In this document: positions 9,661 to 21,640 of the stretch, piece by piece
Position numbering within the stretch: position 1 is the first letter of the stretch
How the letters are laid out: each line of letters begins with the position of its first letter
Assembly: GCA_947471745.1 (NCBI GenBank)
Contig: CANJKZ010001023.1
Coordinates: 1,253,001 to 1,317,000, forward strand
DNA: 64,000 nucleotides
From: Closterium sp. Naga37s-1
Lineage: Eukaryota; Streptophyta; Zygnematophyceae; Desmidiales; Closteriaceae
Direction of reading: 5' to 3'
The notes under the pieces: model-generated
The model's input: only the letters and a program-made list of their open reading frames with translations
Database searches by the model: none
Told to the model about the DNA's origin: nothing
Program-made: the position numbers and the translations under genes

Positions 9661-11421
9661 GGTGACCCTCGTGCCCCCTTCTTTGAGGGGTGCTCCCCCT
9701 CCCCCCTTTTGCCCTCTGTTGCATCTGCTGCTGCCGTCGACTTCGTTGGCACCGAGTTGGTCGGCGCTGCGTCTGCCCCTAGCGGGAGACGCCGCACCGG
9801 CAAGGGCAAGGGGGGCAAGGGAGCTGGAGGGGCTGGTGGGGGTGGTGGAGGTGGCGGTGGAGGCGGCGGAGGGAGTGGGGGTGGCGGTGGGAGTGGTGGC
9901 GGGGGTGGGGGCTTCGGTGTCGGCGGTGGAGGCGGAGGCGGCGGCGGCGGTGGCGGTGGGAGCGGAGGAGGAGGCGGTGGCGGCGGTGGCGGAGGTGTCG
10001 GCGGCGGAGGTGGAGCTGGTCGGGGTGGCTCTGCGCAGCGGGGCGGCTTCGGTGGTGGTCAGCGCCAGCACCAGCAGCGCACTCGTGACACCCCGCCCCC
10101 CCAGCAGCTTCGTGAGTGGTACGCTGCGCGTCAGCGGGGTGGGGGTGCTGGTCCTTGTGCCTACGTCCTGCGTACCGGCGACCGCACTGGTGAGCAGTGC
10201 GGTGGCCCGCACACCACCCAGCGCTGCTTCGGCCGCCTGACGGACGCTTGGCGTCTCCAGTTCCCTGACGCCACTGAGATCCCCCGCTGGGGTGAGCTGC
10301 TTAGGTCGGGGGTTGCTATCTTTGATCTGGATTATGATGCCATTCTTGCTGCCATGTATGTTGTGTCTACTAGTGATGAGGGTGACTGTTACCTGTGTGT
10401 CCCGCCTGACCCGAGCTTTGACGCTGCTGCTCTAGGTGCTGGTGAGGCTGCTGCTCTAGGTGCTAGTGCGTCTGCTGCCCCAGGTACTGGTGAGTCTGCT
10501 CTCTCAGGTACCACGTCGGCTCAGGCCTTACACACCTTCACCCTTGACTCGGGTGCTTCCCGCTCCTTCTTTCGAGACCGCACCACGCTTACGCCGCTTA
10601 GTCGGCCAGTTGCGGTCTCCCTGGCGGACCCCTCTGGGGGTCCTATCCTTGCCCGCTTCTCCACTGTATTACCGTGTCCAGCGGCCCCCTCTGGCACCCT
10701 GTCCGGTCTCTACCTCCCCTCGTTCTCTAAGAACTTGGTGAGTGGTGCTGATCTACAGGATGGGGGGGTTGACCAGTTCACTACTGCGAGTCAGCGGGTG
10801 ACCCACTGTACGTGTGCTCGGACGGGCCGACACTTGGCCACGTTTACCCGTCAGCCGGGGTCGAGCCTGTACACACTGACTACTGAGTCTCCTCCGGTTG
10901 CTGAGTCTGGTCAGGTAGCTGCGTCGGGTCAGGTGTTTGCTGCGGCGTCCAGGTCTGGTCCTGAGTCTGCTCCCTGCTCGTGTCGTCTCCTGTCCCACCG
11001 AACTCTCCTCTGGCACCACCGCCTTGGTCACCCCTCCCTGCCTCGGCTCCGAGGCATGGCCTCCCGTTACCTTGTCTCTGGTCTCCCCCGGTCCCTCCCT
11101 CCCCTCCCTCCGGGGCCTGCCCCTACCTGCGTTCCCTGTGTCGAGGGGCGGCAGCGCGCCGCCCCTCACTCCTCCGAGTTTCCTCCGACAGAGGCTCCGC
11201 TACAGACTCTTCACATGGACGTGTGGGGCCCCGCCCGCGTCCGTGGCCAGGGTCACGAGCGTTACTTCCTGTTGGTGGTTGACGACTACTCGCGTTACAC
11301 CACGGTGTTCCCCTTGCGCAGCAAGGGTGACGTCACTGAGGTGTTGATCGAGTGGATCCGCGCGGCTCGTCTCCAGCTCAGAGAGAGTTTCGGCTCGGAC
11401 TGTTCTGCGTCTGCACTCTGA
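9634..11421 (+). pseudogene. pol: Copia B Gag tail, protease and integrase N-half
   Basis: It starts within the Gag linker, then has a long poly-Gly region (9800-10020) that replaces or flanks a nucleic-acid-binding knuckle. A Cys/His-rich segment (CGGPHTTQRCFGR) follows, then the aspartic protease core FTLDSGASRSFF near 10540-10580. The GAG-pre-integrase domain (LLWHHRLGHPSLPRL) comes near 11005. The integrase core begins with HMDVWGPARV and YFLLVVDDYSRYTTVFP. A frame break near 11405 ends this frame just before the second catalytic Asp motif (SDRGGEF), which continues in another frame from about 11411. Confidence 0.9.
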
Positions 11422-14400
11422 CAGAGGCGGGGAGTTTTCCTCTGCCCTTCTGGGAGCCTTCTGTCGTGCACAGGGCATCCGCCAGACGTTCACGCTTCCG
11501 GCCTCTCCACAGCAAAATGGGATTGCTGAGCGCCGCATTGGCATGGTCATGGACGTCGCTCGTACGTCCATGATCCATGGGGCTGCTCCCCATTTTCTGT
11601 GGCTGTTTGCGGTTCGGTACGCAGCGCATCAGATCAACCTTCAGCCCCGGGTCTCCTTGCCGGAGACCTCCCCCACCTTGCGGTGGACGGGGAAGGTTGG
11701 CGATGCGTCTGCGTTTCGTGTCTGGGGATCTCGGGCGTTTGTCCGCGACTTGTCTGCGGACAAGCTGTCCCCCCGTGCTGTTCCCTGCGTCTTCCTTGGC
11801 TTCCCCCCTGACGCGCCTGGTTGGCAGTTTTACCACCCCACCTCGCGCCGTGTTTTGTCCTCCCAGGACGTCACCTTTGACGAGTCGGTTCCCTACTACC
11901 GTCTCTTCCCCTACCGCACTGCGCCCCTCCCCCCGCCGCCGCTCTTCCTTGCGCCAGGTCCCCCCCCGGTACCCCCTCTCCCCCCTCAGGGTCCTGCCCC
12001 GTCAGGTGTGTCCCAGGTAGACGCAGACGAGCCTGTCGAGGTAGCTGTTGACTCTGGTGCTGCTAGGGATGCTGAGCCTTGGGGTGCTGAGTCTTGGGGT
12101 GCTGAGCCTGGGGGTGCTGAGCCTGGGGGTGCTGAGCCTAGGGGTGCGGAGCCTGGGGGTGCTGAGCCTGGGGGTGCTGAGCCTGGGGGTGCGGAGCCTG
12201 GGGGTGCGGAGCCTGGGGGTGCTGAGCCTGGGGGTGCGGAGCCTGGGGGTACTGGGTCTGCTCGTGTGGCCTCTGGCGGTGCTGGGTCTGGGGGTCCTTC
12301 GGGTGCTTCGTCTCGGCGGGAGCTACCCTCTCCACAAGAGCTGCGCGAGTGGTTTGCCCGGCGCTGGAGCCGTGCTGCTGGAGCTGGAGGTGCTACTGTT
12401 GCTGCTTACCCTGGGGTCGGCGCTGGAGGTACTGGAGACCCTGGTCCTGGAGGTGCTCGTACTGGCGGTACTGGAGCTGCTGGGACTGGGGGTGCTGCTG
12501 GGGCTACTGGAGTTGGTCCTGCTGGAGGTGCTGCGGGTGGTGCTGGAGGTACTGGAGCTGCTGGGGGTGTTGGCGCTGGAGGTGCTTCTGGCGCTGGTAC
12601 TTCTGAGGGTGCTGGAGTTGGCGCTGCTGGAGCTAGAGGTGCTGCTGGCGCTGGTGCTGCCGCTGGGGGTACTGGTGTTGTCCCTGCTGTTTCAGGAGGC
12701 GCTGAGCGGCCGCGGCCGTACTTCGTTCCGCTCCTTGAGCAGGTTCTTGGTCTCTCGCCCTCTCCTGGTCCTGCTCCTCCCTTAGGGTGTCCTCAGCCTG
12801 TCCAGTCGCAGTCACAGTTACAGCCCGCCTCCCCCCTGCCTGCTCCTTCTCCCTACACTGGTCCTACTGGAGGTCTTGCTGAGCGTCGTGAGCCTGCGTC
12901 TCGTCCTGCGTCGCCTGTTCGTGCTGCTCGCACTACTGGTCGTGTTCCGTGTCCGCGTCCTCCTCCGGTCCCAAGCACACACCAGATGGCACTGCGTCCT
13001 TCCACTGCTCCTCTGCGTGTCCCGTTGCCGTCTCCTCCAGAGTCCTCTCTTCCTTCTCTTGCTGACCCGGAGTCTGACTCTCTTTGTGCTGCCAGTCCTA
13101 CAGTCACGCGTCTCCTGGCTACTGTTGTCACTGGCCCTTCCTTTGAGTCCACTGCTGCGTGTGCCTTGGTTGCTGAGCTTGTCGACTTTGCTGCTCGCTG
13201 TCGTCTAGACTACGCCGCTAGTCTCGTTGCTGAGTCTGAGTCTGTCTGTCCTCCGTCCGTCGGGGGTGAGTGTGCTCTGAGCACGGACGTCCTTGAGGAC
13301 AGGCAGGAGGAGTTCCAGTGTTTTGCTGCTGCTTTGCCTCATCTCGTGTCCATGCTGATTGCCCCTGAGGGAGACCCGGATGCACTAGACATCCCGACTC
13401 CTCGATCGTACGCTGAGGCGATCGAGGGTCCCTACTCCTCACAGTGGCAGTCAGCCATGGACGCAGAGATGGCTTCCTGGAAGTCCACAGGCACCTTCGT
13501 CGACGAGGTTCCCCCACCTGGGGCGAACATCGTCAGTGGCATGTGGATTTTCAGGGTGAAGCGGCCGCCGGGTTCTCCGCCTGTCTTCAAGGCGCGTTAC
13601 GTGGCTCGAGGCTTCAGTCAGCGGCAAGGAGTTGACTACTTTCAGACCTTCTCTCCCACCCCGAAGATGACCACTCTTCGGGTGCTGCTGCACATAGCCG
13701 CTCAGCGTGACTACGAGCTTCACTCTCTTGACTTCAGCACAGCTTTCTTGCAGGGCAGCCTGCACGAGGAGATCTGGCTGCGCCGCCCACCTGGCTTCAC
13801 TGGGTCGTTTCCTCCTGGTACCCAGTGGAGCCTCCGGCGGCCAGTCTACGGTCTCCGCCAGGCGCCCCGTGAGTGGCACGACACACTGAGGACTACACTT
13901 GCGGCTCTTGGGTTTGCTCCTTCTACTGCCGACCCGTCGCTGTTTCTGCGCACCGACACCTCTTTGCCGCCGTTCTACATCCTCGTGTACGTCGACGACT
14001 TGGTCTTTGCCACTGCTGACACTGCTGGACTCGCCCACGTGAAGTCGGAGTTGCAGAAGAGACACACGTGCACAGACCTGGGTGAACTGCGCAGCTACCT
14101 TGGCTTGCAGATCACCCGGGACAGAGCACAGCGCACCATTACCCTGACTCAGTCACACATGGTGCAGCAGGTCCTTCAGCGCTTCGACTTCACGTACTCC
14201 TCGCCTCAGGCCACTCCTCTGTCTACTCGCCACTCGCTCTCAGCTCTGCCTTCGGATGAGTCCGTAGAGCCGAGTGGCCCATACCCAGAGCTTGTTGGCT
14301 GCCTCATGTACCTGATGACCTGCACACGACCTGACCTTGCATACCCTCTTAGCATCTTGGCACGCTATGTTGCTCCTGGGAGACACCGACCAGAGCACAT

Positions 14401-14971
14401 GGCTGCAGCGAAGAGGGTGTTGCGCTACTTGTGCAGTACGTCGAGCATGGGGCTAGTGCTTGGAGGGCGACGTTCAGTGGTCCTCACAGGTCACGCAGAC
14501 GCTTCTTGGGCTGACGACCAGGCTACGCAGCGGTCGTCACAGGGTTACACCTTCGGCCTTGGTTCCGGCTCTGTTTCGTGGTGGTCTACCCGCTCGTCTT
14601 CTGTTCTCGGCTCCAGCTGTGAGGCTGAGATCTACGCGGGGGCCATGGCTGCACAGGAGCTACGCTGGCTCACCTACCTGCTGACTGACCTAGGAGAGCC
14701 GCCTCGTTCTCCTCCAGTTCTGTACGTAGACAACAAGGCCATGCTGGCCTTGTGTCGGGAGCACAGACTGGAGCACAGAACGAAGCACATTGCTCTTCGC
14801 TACTTCCTTGCTCGTGAGCTGCAGCAGCGTGGTCAGCTGCGCCTTGCTTACGTGGCCTCTGAGGCCAACACTGCTGATATCTTTACCAAGGCACTTCCGC
14901 ATTGTGATCATCAGCGCTTCTGCACGATGCTAAGTCTTGTGCCTACTTGGCCTCACTTGCTCACTTCTTGA
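11411..14971 (+). pseudogene. pol: Copia B integrase C-half, RT and RNase H
   Basis: After the frame break the integrase continues with HSDRGGEFSS and QQNGIAERRIGMVMDVARTS. The variable linker holds thirteen or so 15-bp repeats encoding GAEPG (12070-12250) and then Ala/Gly/Thr-rich sequence. RT follows from about 13445 (WQSAMDAEMASWKSTGTF), with LHSLDFSTAFLQGSLHEEIW and the catalytic YVDD at about 13988. RNase H has GHADASWADD, SSCEAEIYA and YVDNKA, and ends TADIFTKALP before TGA at 14969-14971. All catalytic motifs seen are intact. The PPT (CTATGGGGGTG) and the 3' LTR follow within 200 bp. Confidence 0.93.
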
Positions 14972-15168
14972 CCTTGCTTGTACTGTGATCTTTCTATACC
15001 TGCACTTGCTTGTTTACCTTTACATATGATCTTGCATGTGAACTGGCCTTGTGGCCTTGAACTTGTGCTCGGAATGTGTGGTGACGTTGTGATCCACCCT
15101 GAGCCTGCTTTGCTTTGCTTGACTGGTCTTGTGACCTCTTGTTCTCCCCCACTTTGCCTATGGGGGTG

Positions 15169-15294
15169 TGTCAAACTTATATGCTATAGTCTGTGTAGGC
15201 TGTAGTGGGGTAGACAATATGGGGTACAACACTTTTAGGTTTTCCTACTTGTACCCACCTGTTTGCCAGTGCATTCATTCCTCGTTCTTTCACT
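15169..15294 (+). repeat. 3' LTR of element B
   Basis: A 126-bp copy of 7862-7987, preceded by the polypurine tract CTATGGGGGTG. It ends TTTCACT directly before the target duplication GTGAC. Confidence 0.93.
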
Positions 15295-17067
15295 GTGACA
15301 GCTGCGAAAAGGAGGCATCCTAGCTTCCTCTGGTAGTCGCGTGTGCCGGCGAGCTTGAGTAGAGTAGAGCCTCCCTTGATGTTTCTTGTCGTGTACCAGT
15401 ATGGCGTGGAGATGGCAGTCGGTGTGAGTGCGAAGTGTTTGGCGATGGTGTCGGCGTATTTCGCGGCGCTGAGATAGATCGCGTCTTCTTCTTCTCGGAT
15501 TTTGAGGCCGAGGTAGTGTGTGACGGTAGATGAGACCGTGAGCGTGAGGTCCTTCTGCAGCTCCCCTTTGAACCAGGTTGTGATGCCGTCGGTCGAGCCG
15601 ATGTAGAGTAGATCGTCTACATAGACGATTAACAGGATGTAGTCGGTGCCCTTCGTGAGCCGGTACATGCCCTGATCGTGCGGTAGTTGTTTAAAGCCGA
15701 TGCGAATGAGGCGAGCGTGCAGGTATTGTTGCCATAGTCGCGGAGCTTGCTTGATGTCGTAGAGCGACTTCAGCAGCTGACAGACTTGATTGGGCTCACC
15801 GTTGGAGCCGTGCGGTAATTCGACGAAGATTTCTGCGTCAACGGGTGCGTAGAGGAATGCGTTCGCGACGTCGATTTGCCGCAGCATCTTCTTCTTCATG
15901 GCGGCGATCGCGAGGAGGATTCGGAGTGAAGTGTGTCGACTGACCAGAGCGAATGTTTCGGTGAAGTCGCGTCCGTGTTCTTGGTCGAAGCCGCGTACGA
16001 CCCAGCGAGCTTTAAACTTGTCGATGGTGCCGTCAGCCTTTGTCTTCACACGGAAGACCCACTTCCCGGTGAGTACTGTTTTGTTCCGTGCTACGCTGAT
16101 AGGGACGACCTTCCAGGTGTTGCGTTCCTCCAGTGCCTTTAGTTCCCTGTCCATGGCTTCGCGCCATTTTTCCTTATGTTCCCCCCCCAGAGCCTGTTGA
16201 ACTGTCCCAGGCTCTTTAGGAATGGCTGCGCCGTGAACTGCGGTGACGAGGCCAAGGATTTGGAGTCCACTCTGTGTGTAGCGGGGGACTGAAGTGTCCG
16301 CGGGATGAATAGCTTCGTCTCCCACTTCTGGATCAGGTGCGAAATTGGGTCCTATGCGTTCTGCTTCGTCGGTGTTGACTTCTGCAGGTGTAACGTAACC
16401 GTTGTCAGTGAAGTGGTAATAGGTTTCGGCGTTGATGCTTTCGCGTGGGTTTTCGTCGTCCATTGGCATGTCGACGGAGCAGTAGGGGAGGGGTCCGGCT
16501 TCTTCCGAGGCTCCTTCCACGTTCTGCTCGTCCCAGTCAGCTTCGTCATCTGCCGAGGCGAAGGCTCGGGTGCCTTGAAAACCATCGGAGCGATCGGGGT
16601 TTCCTTCTTGCAAGTTGGCAAGGTAATACCGGAGGGTGAGGTTTTCGTAGAAGATGACATCACGTGCTGCTACTGTTTCCTTTGTCTCGACGTCGAAAAT
16701 TTTCCATGCATTGTAGTGTTTTTCGATGCCCAGGTGTAGTCCCCACTGTGCGCGTTGTGAGAATCGGCCAGCTCGTGCAGATAGAGGCCGGTACTGTACC
16801 ATGCAGCCGAAGACTCGTAACATTTTTGTGCTGCCCAGTTTTCCTGTCCACAACAGGTGCGGTGATGCGTTGTTCGGGAGCGATGATGACGAGAGCAAGT
16901 TGTGCAGCATGACGGCGTGGTCCATTGCTTCGGGCCACTGATGGTTGGGCAGGTGCATGCCACGTAGCAGCTTGCGCATGGTGTTATGGAGGGTCCTGTT
17001 CATTCTTTCTGCTACACCCTGCTGTTGATGGGCGTAGGGAAGGGAGATGAGCCGCTTGATTCCCCTT
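15295..17067 (-). pseudogene. pol: Copia A integrase C-half and RT
   Basis: On the minus strand, from just after the frameshift at about 17064-17069: GVAERMNRTLHNTMRKL (integrase C-half), then PHLLWTGKLGSTKMLRVFGC, a linker, and RT. RT starts at about 16165 (WREAMDRELKALEERNTWKV), with FKARWVVRGFDQEHGRDFTE, IDVANAFLYAPVD and the catalytic IVYVDDLLYIG near 15610-15640. The frame runs into the element B junction at 15295 and resumes at 7861. The frameshift looks like one extra G in an AAGGGG run. Confidence 0.92.
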
Positions 17068-19542
17068 TAAGTACTGCTTGAACCTCTGTGAGGTGTATTC
17101 TCCTCCCCCGTCTGTCTGGAAGCTCTTTAGTTTGACGCCCGATTCTCGTTCTGCCACTGGGAGCCACGCGACGAAGGCTTCGAAGGCCATGTCTTTGCTC
17201 GGAAGGTTTAGATGCCAGACATATCGTGTGGCGGCGTCGATGAAGGTGATGGTGTAGTTGTACGCGTTTTGTCCAGGCTCGCGGTTGTACAAGATGTCGA
17301 TGTATACCTTCTCGAGTGGCGCGTAAGCTGGTGCGCTTGGGTTGTGGTGAGACGCGAACGGTTGATGCGGTAAGTCAGCTTCGGGACAGGTGAAGCATGT
17401 TCCACGGGCTCGTTGAAGTTCTCTGCCGTCTGTTAGGAATAGAGAGTCTTTATCGAGCACGCCTGCTCTTATCGTGTTGTTTAACACTGTGTTGCTTGGG
17501 TGTCCTATTCTTGCGTGCCAGGTTCCTTCGGTTGCACGATGTCCGGGTGAGCGCCGATACATATCGGAGTTGGAATAGAAGCTGGCGGTGAAGTTGGCGC
17601 TTCGATGAACTTCTCGTGGTGCTGGGTGCAGTTGTTGCGCGAGTGTCGGTGGTGTGTCGTCGACAAGGAGTGGTGCCGTTGAAGGACCAGCGACTGGTGT
17701 TGACGTTCTTGCTGCTGCCGTTGATGTCTCTGCTGCTGCCGATGTTGTCTCTGCTGCTGCCGATGTTGTCTCTGCTGCTGCCGATGTTGTCTCTGCTGTT
17801 GTCTCTGCTGCTGCCGATGTTGTTTCTGCTGTTGTCGATGTTGTCTCTGCTGTTGCCGATGTTGTTTCTGCTGCTGCCGAGTGTTGAATTGTTGCTAACG
17901 CCCTTGTTCTTTCTGCCTCAGGGATGGTGTGTGAATGCCAGTAGCCGCCGGGGCTGAAGTCTGGATCAAGATCTGGAGGGTGGGTCCATGAAGTGAAGGT
18001 GACGATGCCGTCGCTGTCTGCTGTGCCGAGATCTGGAACAAAATCAAGAACGAAGACGCTATTTTTCAGGATCGCTTTTCCGATGTAGAGGCCGCCCTTC
18101 CCGTGGTACAGCTTGAACTCCTGAGTGGTGCTGTCTGCTTCAAGGTGGATACCTTTAGCCATCAGTTGGCTAACGCTGAGTAAGTTGTAGCCGAGGCCTT
18201 CTGCGATTAAGACCTTGGACATTTGTAGTATGACGTTTGTTTCTCGTGACTGAAGTTGAACGACTCTTTGTCGTCGTGTGCGCAGGTTTTCGTTGTTGGC
18301 GACGGTGATGACTACTTCGCGTTGGAGTTGGTACTCTCGTTGCACGAAGCGTCCTGAAGAACACATGTGCTGTCCGCAGCAACTGTCCAAGAACCACGTG
18401 TCCTTCCCGGATGGCTCGCTTTGGGCGATGGCTGCGTATGTCGGGTTCGGCTGAAGTGAATCGCGGTGTGGTGTGGTGTCGTAGAGTTGTTCTTCCGGTG
18501 AGTAGTACGGTGGTGATTCCGTGATGCAGGAGTCGCTCAGTCTTGCCATGCAACTGACGATGTTCCTTGCTCCTTGTGCAGGTTGTCCTGTTGAGGTTGT
18601 TAAGGCTTGAATCTGGGTCGTGGGATTTGCTTGTGTTGAAGCGACTTGGTTGCTTGAAGGTCGAAGCTGCCGCTGTGGAGGCGTTGACTGTTGTCGATTC
18701 GGGCAGTGCGTCCGCGGGTGCCCTGACGTCTTGCAGATGTGGCAGAACGGAGGTACGGGCTTCGGTTGTTGTTGTTTGTTGTTGTTGTAGCGTCGCTGAG
18801 TGTGAAATACAAATTCCGGTGCTGATGTCTTCTTCTTGTGTCGTTCTTCTTGCAGGTCCATGTCTTGCTGCTCGGCGTGGATTTTGGCGCAGAGCGCTGC
18901 TTCGGAGATTCTTCTGTGGGCTCGGAGAATGGCCTTTGTGGCGCGCCATTGAGGACCGAGGCCGCCAATGATAACTGTCACGAAGGCGTCTTCAGATATC
19001 GACCCTCCGCATCGAAGGAGTTTGTCGCGCAACTCGCGACATCGGCTGATATACGCCATTCCTTTCTCGCCTGGTTTCATTTCGACCGTTGTCAGTTGCG
19101 CCATTAACCGACTTTGATTTACGCTGTCTGTTGCTTGATACATGCTCTTCAAGTGGTTGTATGCGAGCTCCGCGGAGTTGCCGTAACCCCGGTAAGACCG
19201 TATATTCTGCTGTTGAGCCGGGGTGATGTTTCTCAGTAGAATCGTGTACGCCATCATCGTCTGATAGGTGTACTGCTGCTTCTCATACTGTGTGCCGTTT
19301 GTTGGGTATGGCAGGGACCCGTCGAAGAAGCCAAGTATCTGCGCGCCTTCCATCATCAACTCGAATTCAAACGACCAGGTGAAGAAATCCTTTCCATCGA
19401 AAGGTCTTGACGTCTGCATCTTCAGAACGTGCGCGAACTGCGACTGAACTTGTAATGCGTCCAGTGACTTTTCTTGTCCAGGTGAAGGCTGCGGGTGTGG
19501 CATAAAGCTGATGGACCTGCGCTCGTACGGAGCAAAGGTAGG
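17067..19542 (-). pseudogene. gag-pol: Copia A Gag (main part), protease and integrase N-half
   Basis: The minus-strand frame downstream of the in-frame TAG at 19543-19545. Gag has FDGKDFFTWSFEFELMM and the UBN2-like core (LAYNHLKSMYQATDSVNQSR). A CCHC knuckle, CHICKTSGHPRTHC, lies near 18730. The protease-like segment WFLDSCCGQHMCSS has DSC where DSG/DTG is expected, a possible inactivating change. Then come a tandem Thr/Ala/Glu repeat at 17690-17890, the GAG-pre-integrase motif WHARIGHPSN, and the integrase core with YIDILYN and SFQTDGGGEY. The frame ends prematurely at a +1 frameshift at 17064-17069. Confidence 0.92.
17690..17890. repeat. 21-bp coding repeat in copia A
   Basis: About nine imperfect copies of CTGCTGCCGATGTTGTCTCT, encoding AETTSAA-type units on the minus strand between protease and integrase. 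Copy-number variation here would keep the frame. Confidence 0.85.
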
Positions 19543-19851
19543 CTACTGCTGTTGATTTCCTCGTGCGTATGATGAGCCGTCGAGACTCATGGGAGTTGCT
19601 CCGTTGTTGTTGCTATTGTGTGACTGCGCAGGTGCCGATTGCTGGTGTTGCTCGTAGAAGGACATGAAGGAGAAGAATTTCTCCATCATGCTCTGGTCGA
19701 AGTCTGCAGGTTGATTCGCAGGAGTCTCGGTGGATGTTGCCCTGGGTCTTGTTGCCGTACCCTCCTCTGTCTGTAGGCCAGAGGCAGAAGGTGGAGTAGG
19801 AGTAGTGCCCTGGGAGTCGTTGGAGGAGCTCCTTTCCTTTTGTGTAGCCAT
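19543..19851 (-). pseudogene. gag: Copia A Gag N-terminal extension
   Basis: ATG at 19851 opens MATQKERSSSNDSQGTTPTP, a polar, Gln/Ser-rich segment containing FDQSMMEKFFSFMSFYEQH. The frame is identical to the main Gag frame and is separated from it only by a TAG at 19543-19545. The ancestral Gag therefore probably started here and the TAG is a nonsense mutation. Programmed readthrough is possible but unsupported. An earlier ATG at 19908 overlaps the PBS. Confidence 0.75.
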
Positions 19852-19900
19852 GCCTGTTGATGTTGTCGGTATCTTGATAGAAGTTGAATTCTCCCTGACA

Positions 19901-19912
19901 GCTCTCATACCA
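19901..19912 (-). promoter_or_regulatory. Primer-binding site of element A
   Basis: On the minus strand TGGTATGAGAGC follows the LTR end (CCCAATA) directly. It has one mismatch to the usual plant iMet PBS. Confidence 0.8.
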
Positions 19913-20097
19913 TATTGGGCTGAGAAAAGCCCTTAGGATCTTTGCAGGGGTGAACTCTGAGTAGGACTGATTTAGTAGTAGCGGAAGCATTTAATGAAGA
20001 GTTGCGAACCACCTTGCGCTAGTATGTGAGGGCAAAGTAAGTTGATTAAAGCAAAGAGATACAAGATTATATAAGAGTACAAGGAATATGAAGAGAT
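19913..20097 (-). repeat. 5' LTR of element A
   Basis: About 185 bp matching the split 3' LTR. It holds a TATA-box-like CTTATATAAT on the minus strand near 20067-20076, a plausible element promoter. The outer few bases differ from the 3' LTR and run straight into a minisatellite. Confidence 0.85.
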
Positions 20098-20330
20098 TAC
20101 TGGACAAGCAACGGATGGGCCACGAGATGAGCAGCCGATCGACCACGAGACGAGCAATTGATGGGCATGAGACGAGCACCTGATGGGCCACGAGACGAGC
20201 AACCGATGGCCCACAAGACGAGCAACCGATGGGCCAAGAGATGAGCAATTAATGGGTTACTGGATGAGCACCCGATGGGCCAAGAGACAAACAACAAATG
20301 GGCCGGGAGACAAGCAACCGATGGGTCAGT
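20098..20330. repeat. 23-bp minisatellite
   Basis: About ten diverged copies of a unit around GAGCAACCGATGGGCCACGA, starting exactly where the LTR homology of element A ends. Confidence 0.88.
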
Positions 20331-21640
20331 AACGCATGGCTTGAGGTCTTGATATACAACATTATTTTTACGAACCCACATCCTTATGGATGACGCATAC
20401 CGTACCGCCCCTGTAGGCATCATATTTCAATATCTGCCACTACCCTGCAACTACACCTCATTCTGGGCACCTTAGTTCCTCAATCTAAAAATTTCGTACC
20501 ATGAGCCGATCGCAAATATGAAAGGCCACACATTATCCTTGTCTGACAGACCCACCACCAAAGCATCAACTACTAACGTAGCCAAATGACATTCTTTCCT
20601 CCATGTTTGGTCCGTCAGCTCCAGTTTTCAAATTCAAGCATCCATTCTTGCTAGCACGTCACTAGTCCAAGACCCTACACACCGCCATTCACCAAACAAG
20701 ATCAACATCGCTGTATCAGTCGCTACGCAACACTCGGAGCCTCATCCCTGACACATGGGCCGTCTTCAACAACCATCTTCTCCACCACGGATGCCAGCAC
20801 AAAAATCATTATAAACCATGGCTCCCCACTCCACCAACACATGACCGGCACAAGGAGGGAGCGACTTGCATAACCACATCGACATAGAACGCAACAACCG
20901 GCATAACAATTGATGTCACTGGACGTCGCCATCAACCAGCTCCACGATCCACACTCTGCCAACGCACGTATATGTCTCAGAGGACACAATTAAAATGAAG
21001 CACGTTGCCTTAAAATGAAGCACGTTGCCTTGCAAGAACCAGAAAGCAAGCTTTCTCAATATAAGATTGGTCAATAAACAGCGTCGTGACTTTGAGTAAT
21101 AGTTGACTTTTCCATCTTCACATAATAGATTCCTCTGAGTGTATTGCAATTGTGCTGGGTGCGAATCCTATACATGAGGTTATTGCGCTACTGTTATACT
21201 TACCGTAACTTTCTGATTAACTCAAACACTACAACAGTTACAGAATTATATTTCATGCCATACTAATCTAGCGGTCTCATATTATTTTATAGCCTGTTCT
21301 CCCGCTACAAACGGGTCTTCGTTTCAGCTTCTTGACGAAGTTGCACGTGGCACGTTGAGAATGGCTGCTTGGAGTTGTGTCAGAAGGTGTTTCCCAAATC
21401 GCTCAGAGCTTCCATCGAAATTTCACCCGAGGCGAGATCCGAGCGATGTTGAAACTGCTGTGTGGTTGGGAAGGAAGGCTGGCTATCACTCTCCTGCTTC
21501 AAGGCTTCGTCGGCGTTCTACCCTTCACGAAGAGCAGAGCAATAGTACTGCGACCGAGCGTTATAGCGTCGTTTGTTTGTAATTGTATCTTATACCGTGC
21601 ACAGGAAGCTGGACGCAGTTATCGTAGTTGTGTTGGCAAC
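20331..21640. other. Intergenic, no gene recognised
   Basis: AT-richer sequence than its surroundings. It contains a 21-bp direct duplication (AATGAAGCACGTTGCCTT, 20994-21030). The last few hundred bases should hold the promoter and 5' UTR of the TXNDC9-like gene. Short open frames here match nothing I know. Confidence 0.5.

Larger units (their letters stand above)
7862..15294 (+). mobile_element. Full-length Ty1/copia element B, nested in element A
   Basis: A 7,433-bp element with 126-bp LTRs. The 5-bp target duplication GTGAC is exact at 7857-7861 and 15295-15299. The order is LTR, PBS, a 1.05-kb GC-rich leader, gag with a Gly-rich tail, protease, integrase, RT and RNase H, which is the copia order. 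The LTRs are nearly identical apart from the last bases (CCCA versus CACT), so it is young. Even so the coding region has three frame breaks (near 9530, 9655 and 11405), so it is not autonomous as read unless these are sequencing errors. Confidence 0.95.
1195..20097 (-). mobile_element. Ty1/copia LTR retrotransposon A, interrupted by three later insertions
   Basis: A minus-strand copia element. Its 5' LTR is at 19913-20097 and its gag-pol lies at 15295-19851. A distal RT piece lies at 7690-7861, and the 3' LTR is split between 1195-1299 and 5390-5465. Element B sits exactly inside pol with target duplication GTGAC, hAT sits in the 3' LTR, and element C sits at the LTR's inner edge. Removing them makes reading frame and LTR contiguous. 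The coding region carries an in-frame stop in gag, a frameshift in integrase and a stop in RT, and the RNase H domain is missing. It is therefore a dead, older copy. The outer edge of the 5' LTR runs into a 23-bp minisatellite, so no target duplication is visible for A itself. Confidence 0.9.

Noticed and set aside
20331..21350. Possible gene in the AT-richer gap before the TXNDC9-like gene
   Set aside because: Short frames only, no splice-consistent series and no recognisable motif.
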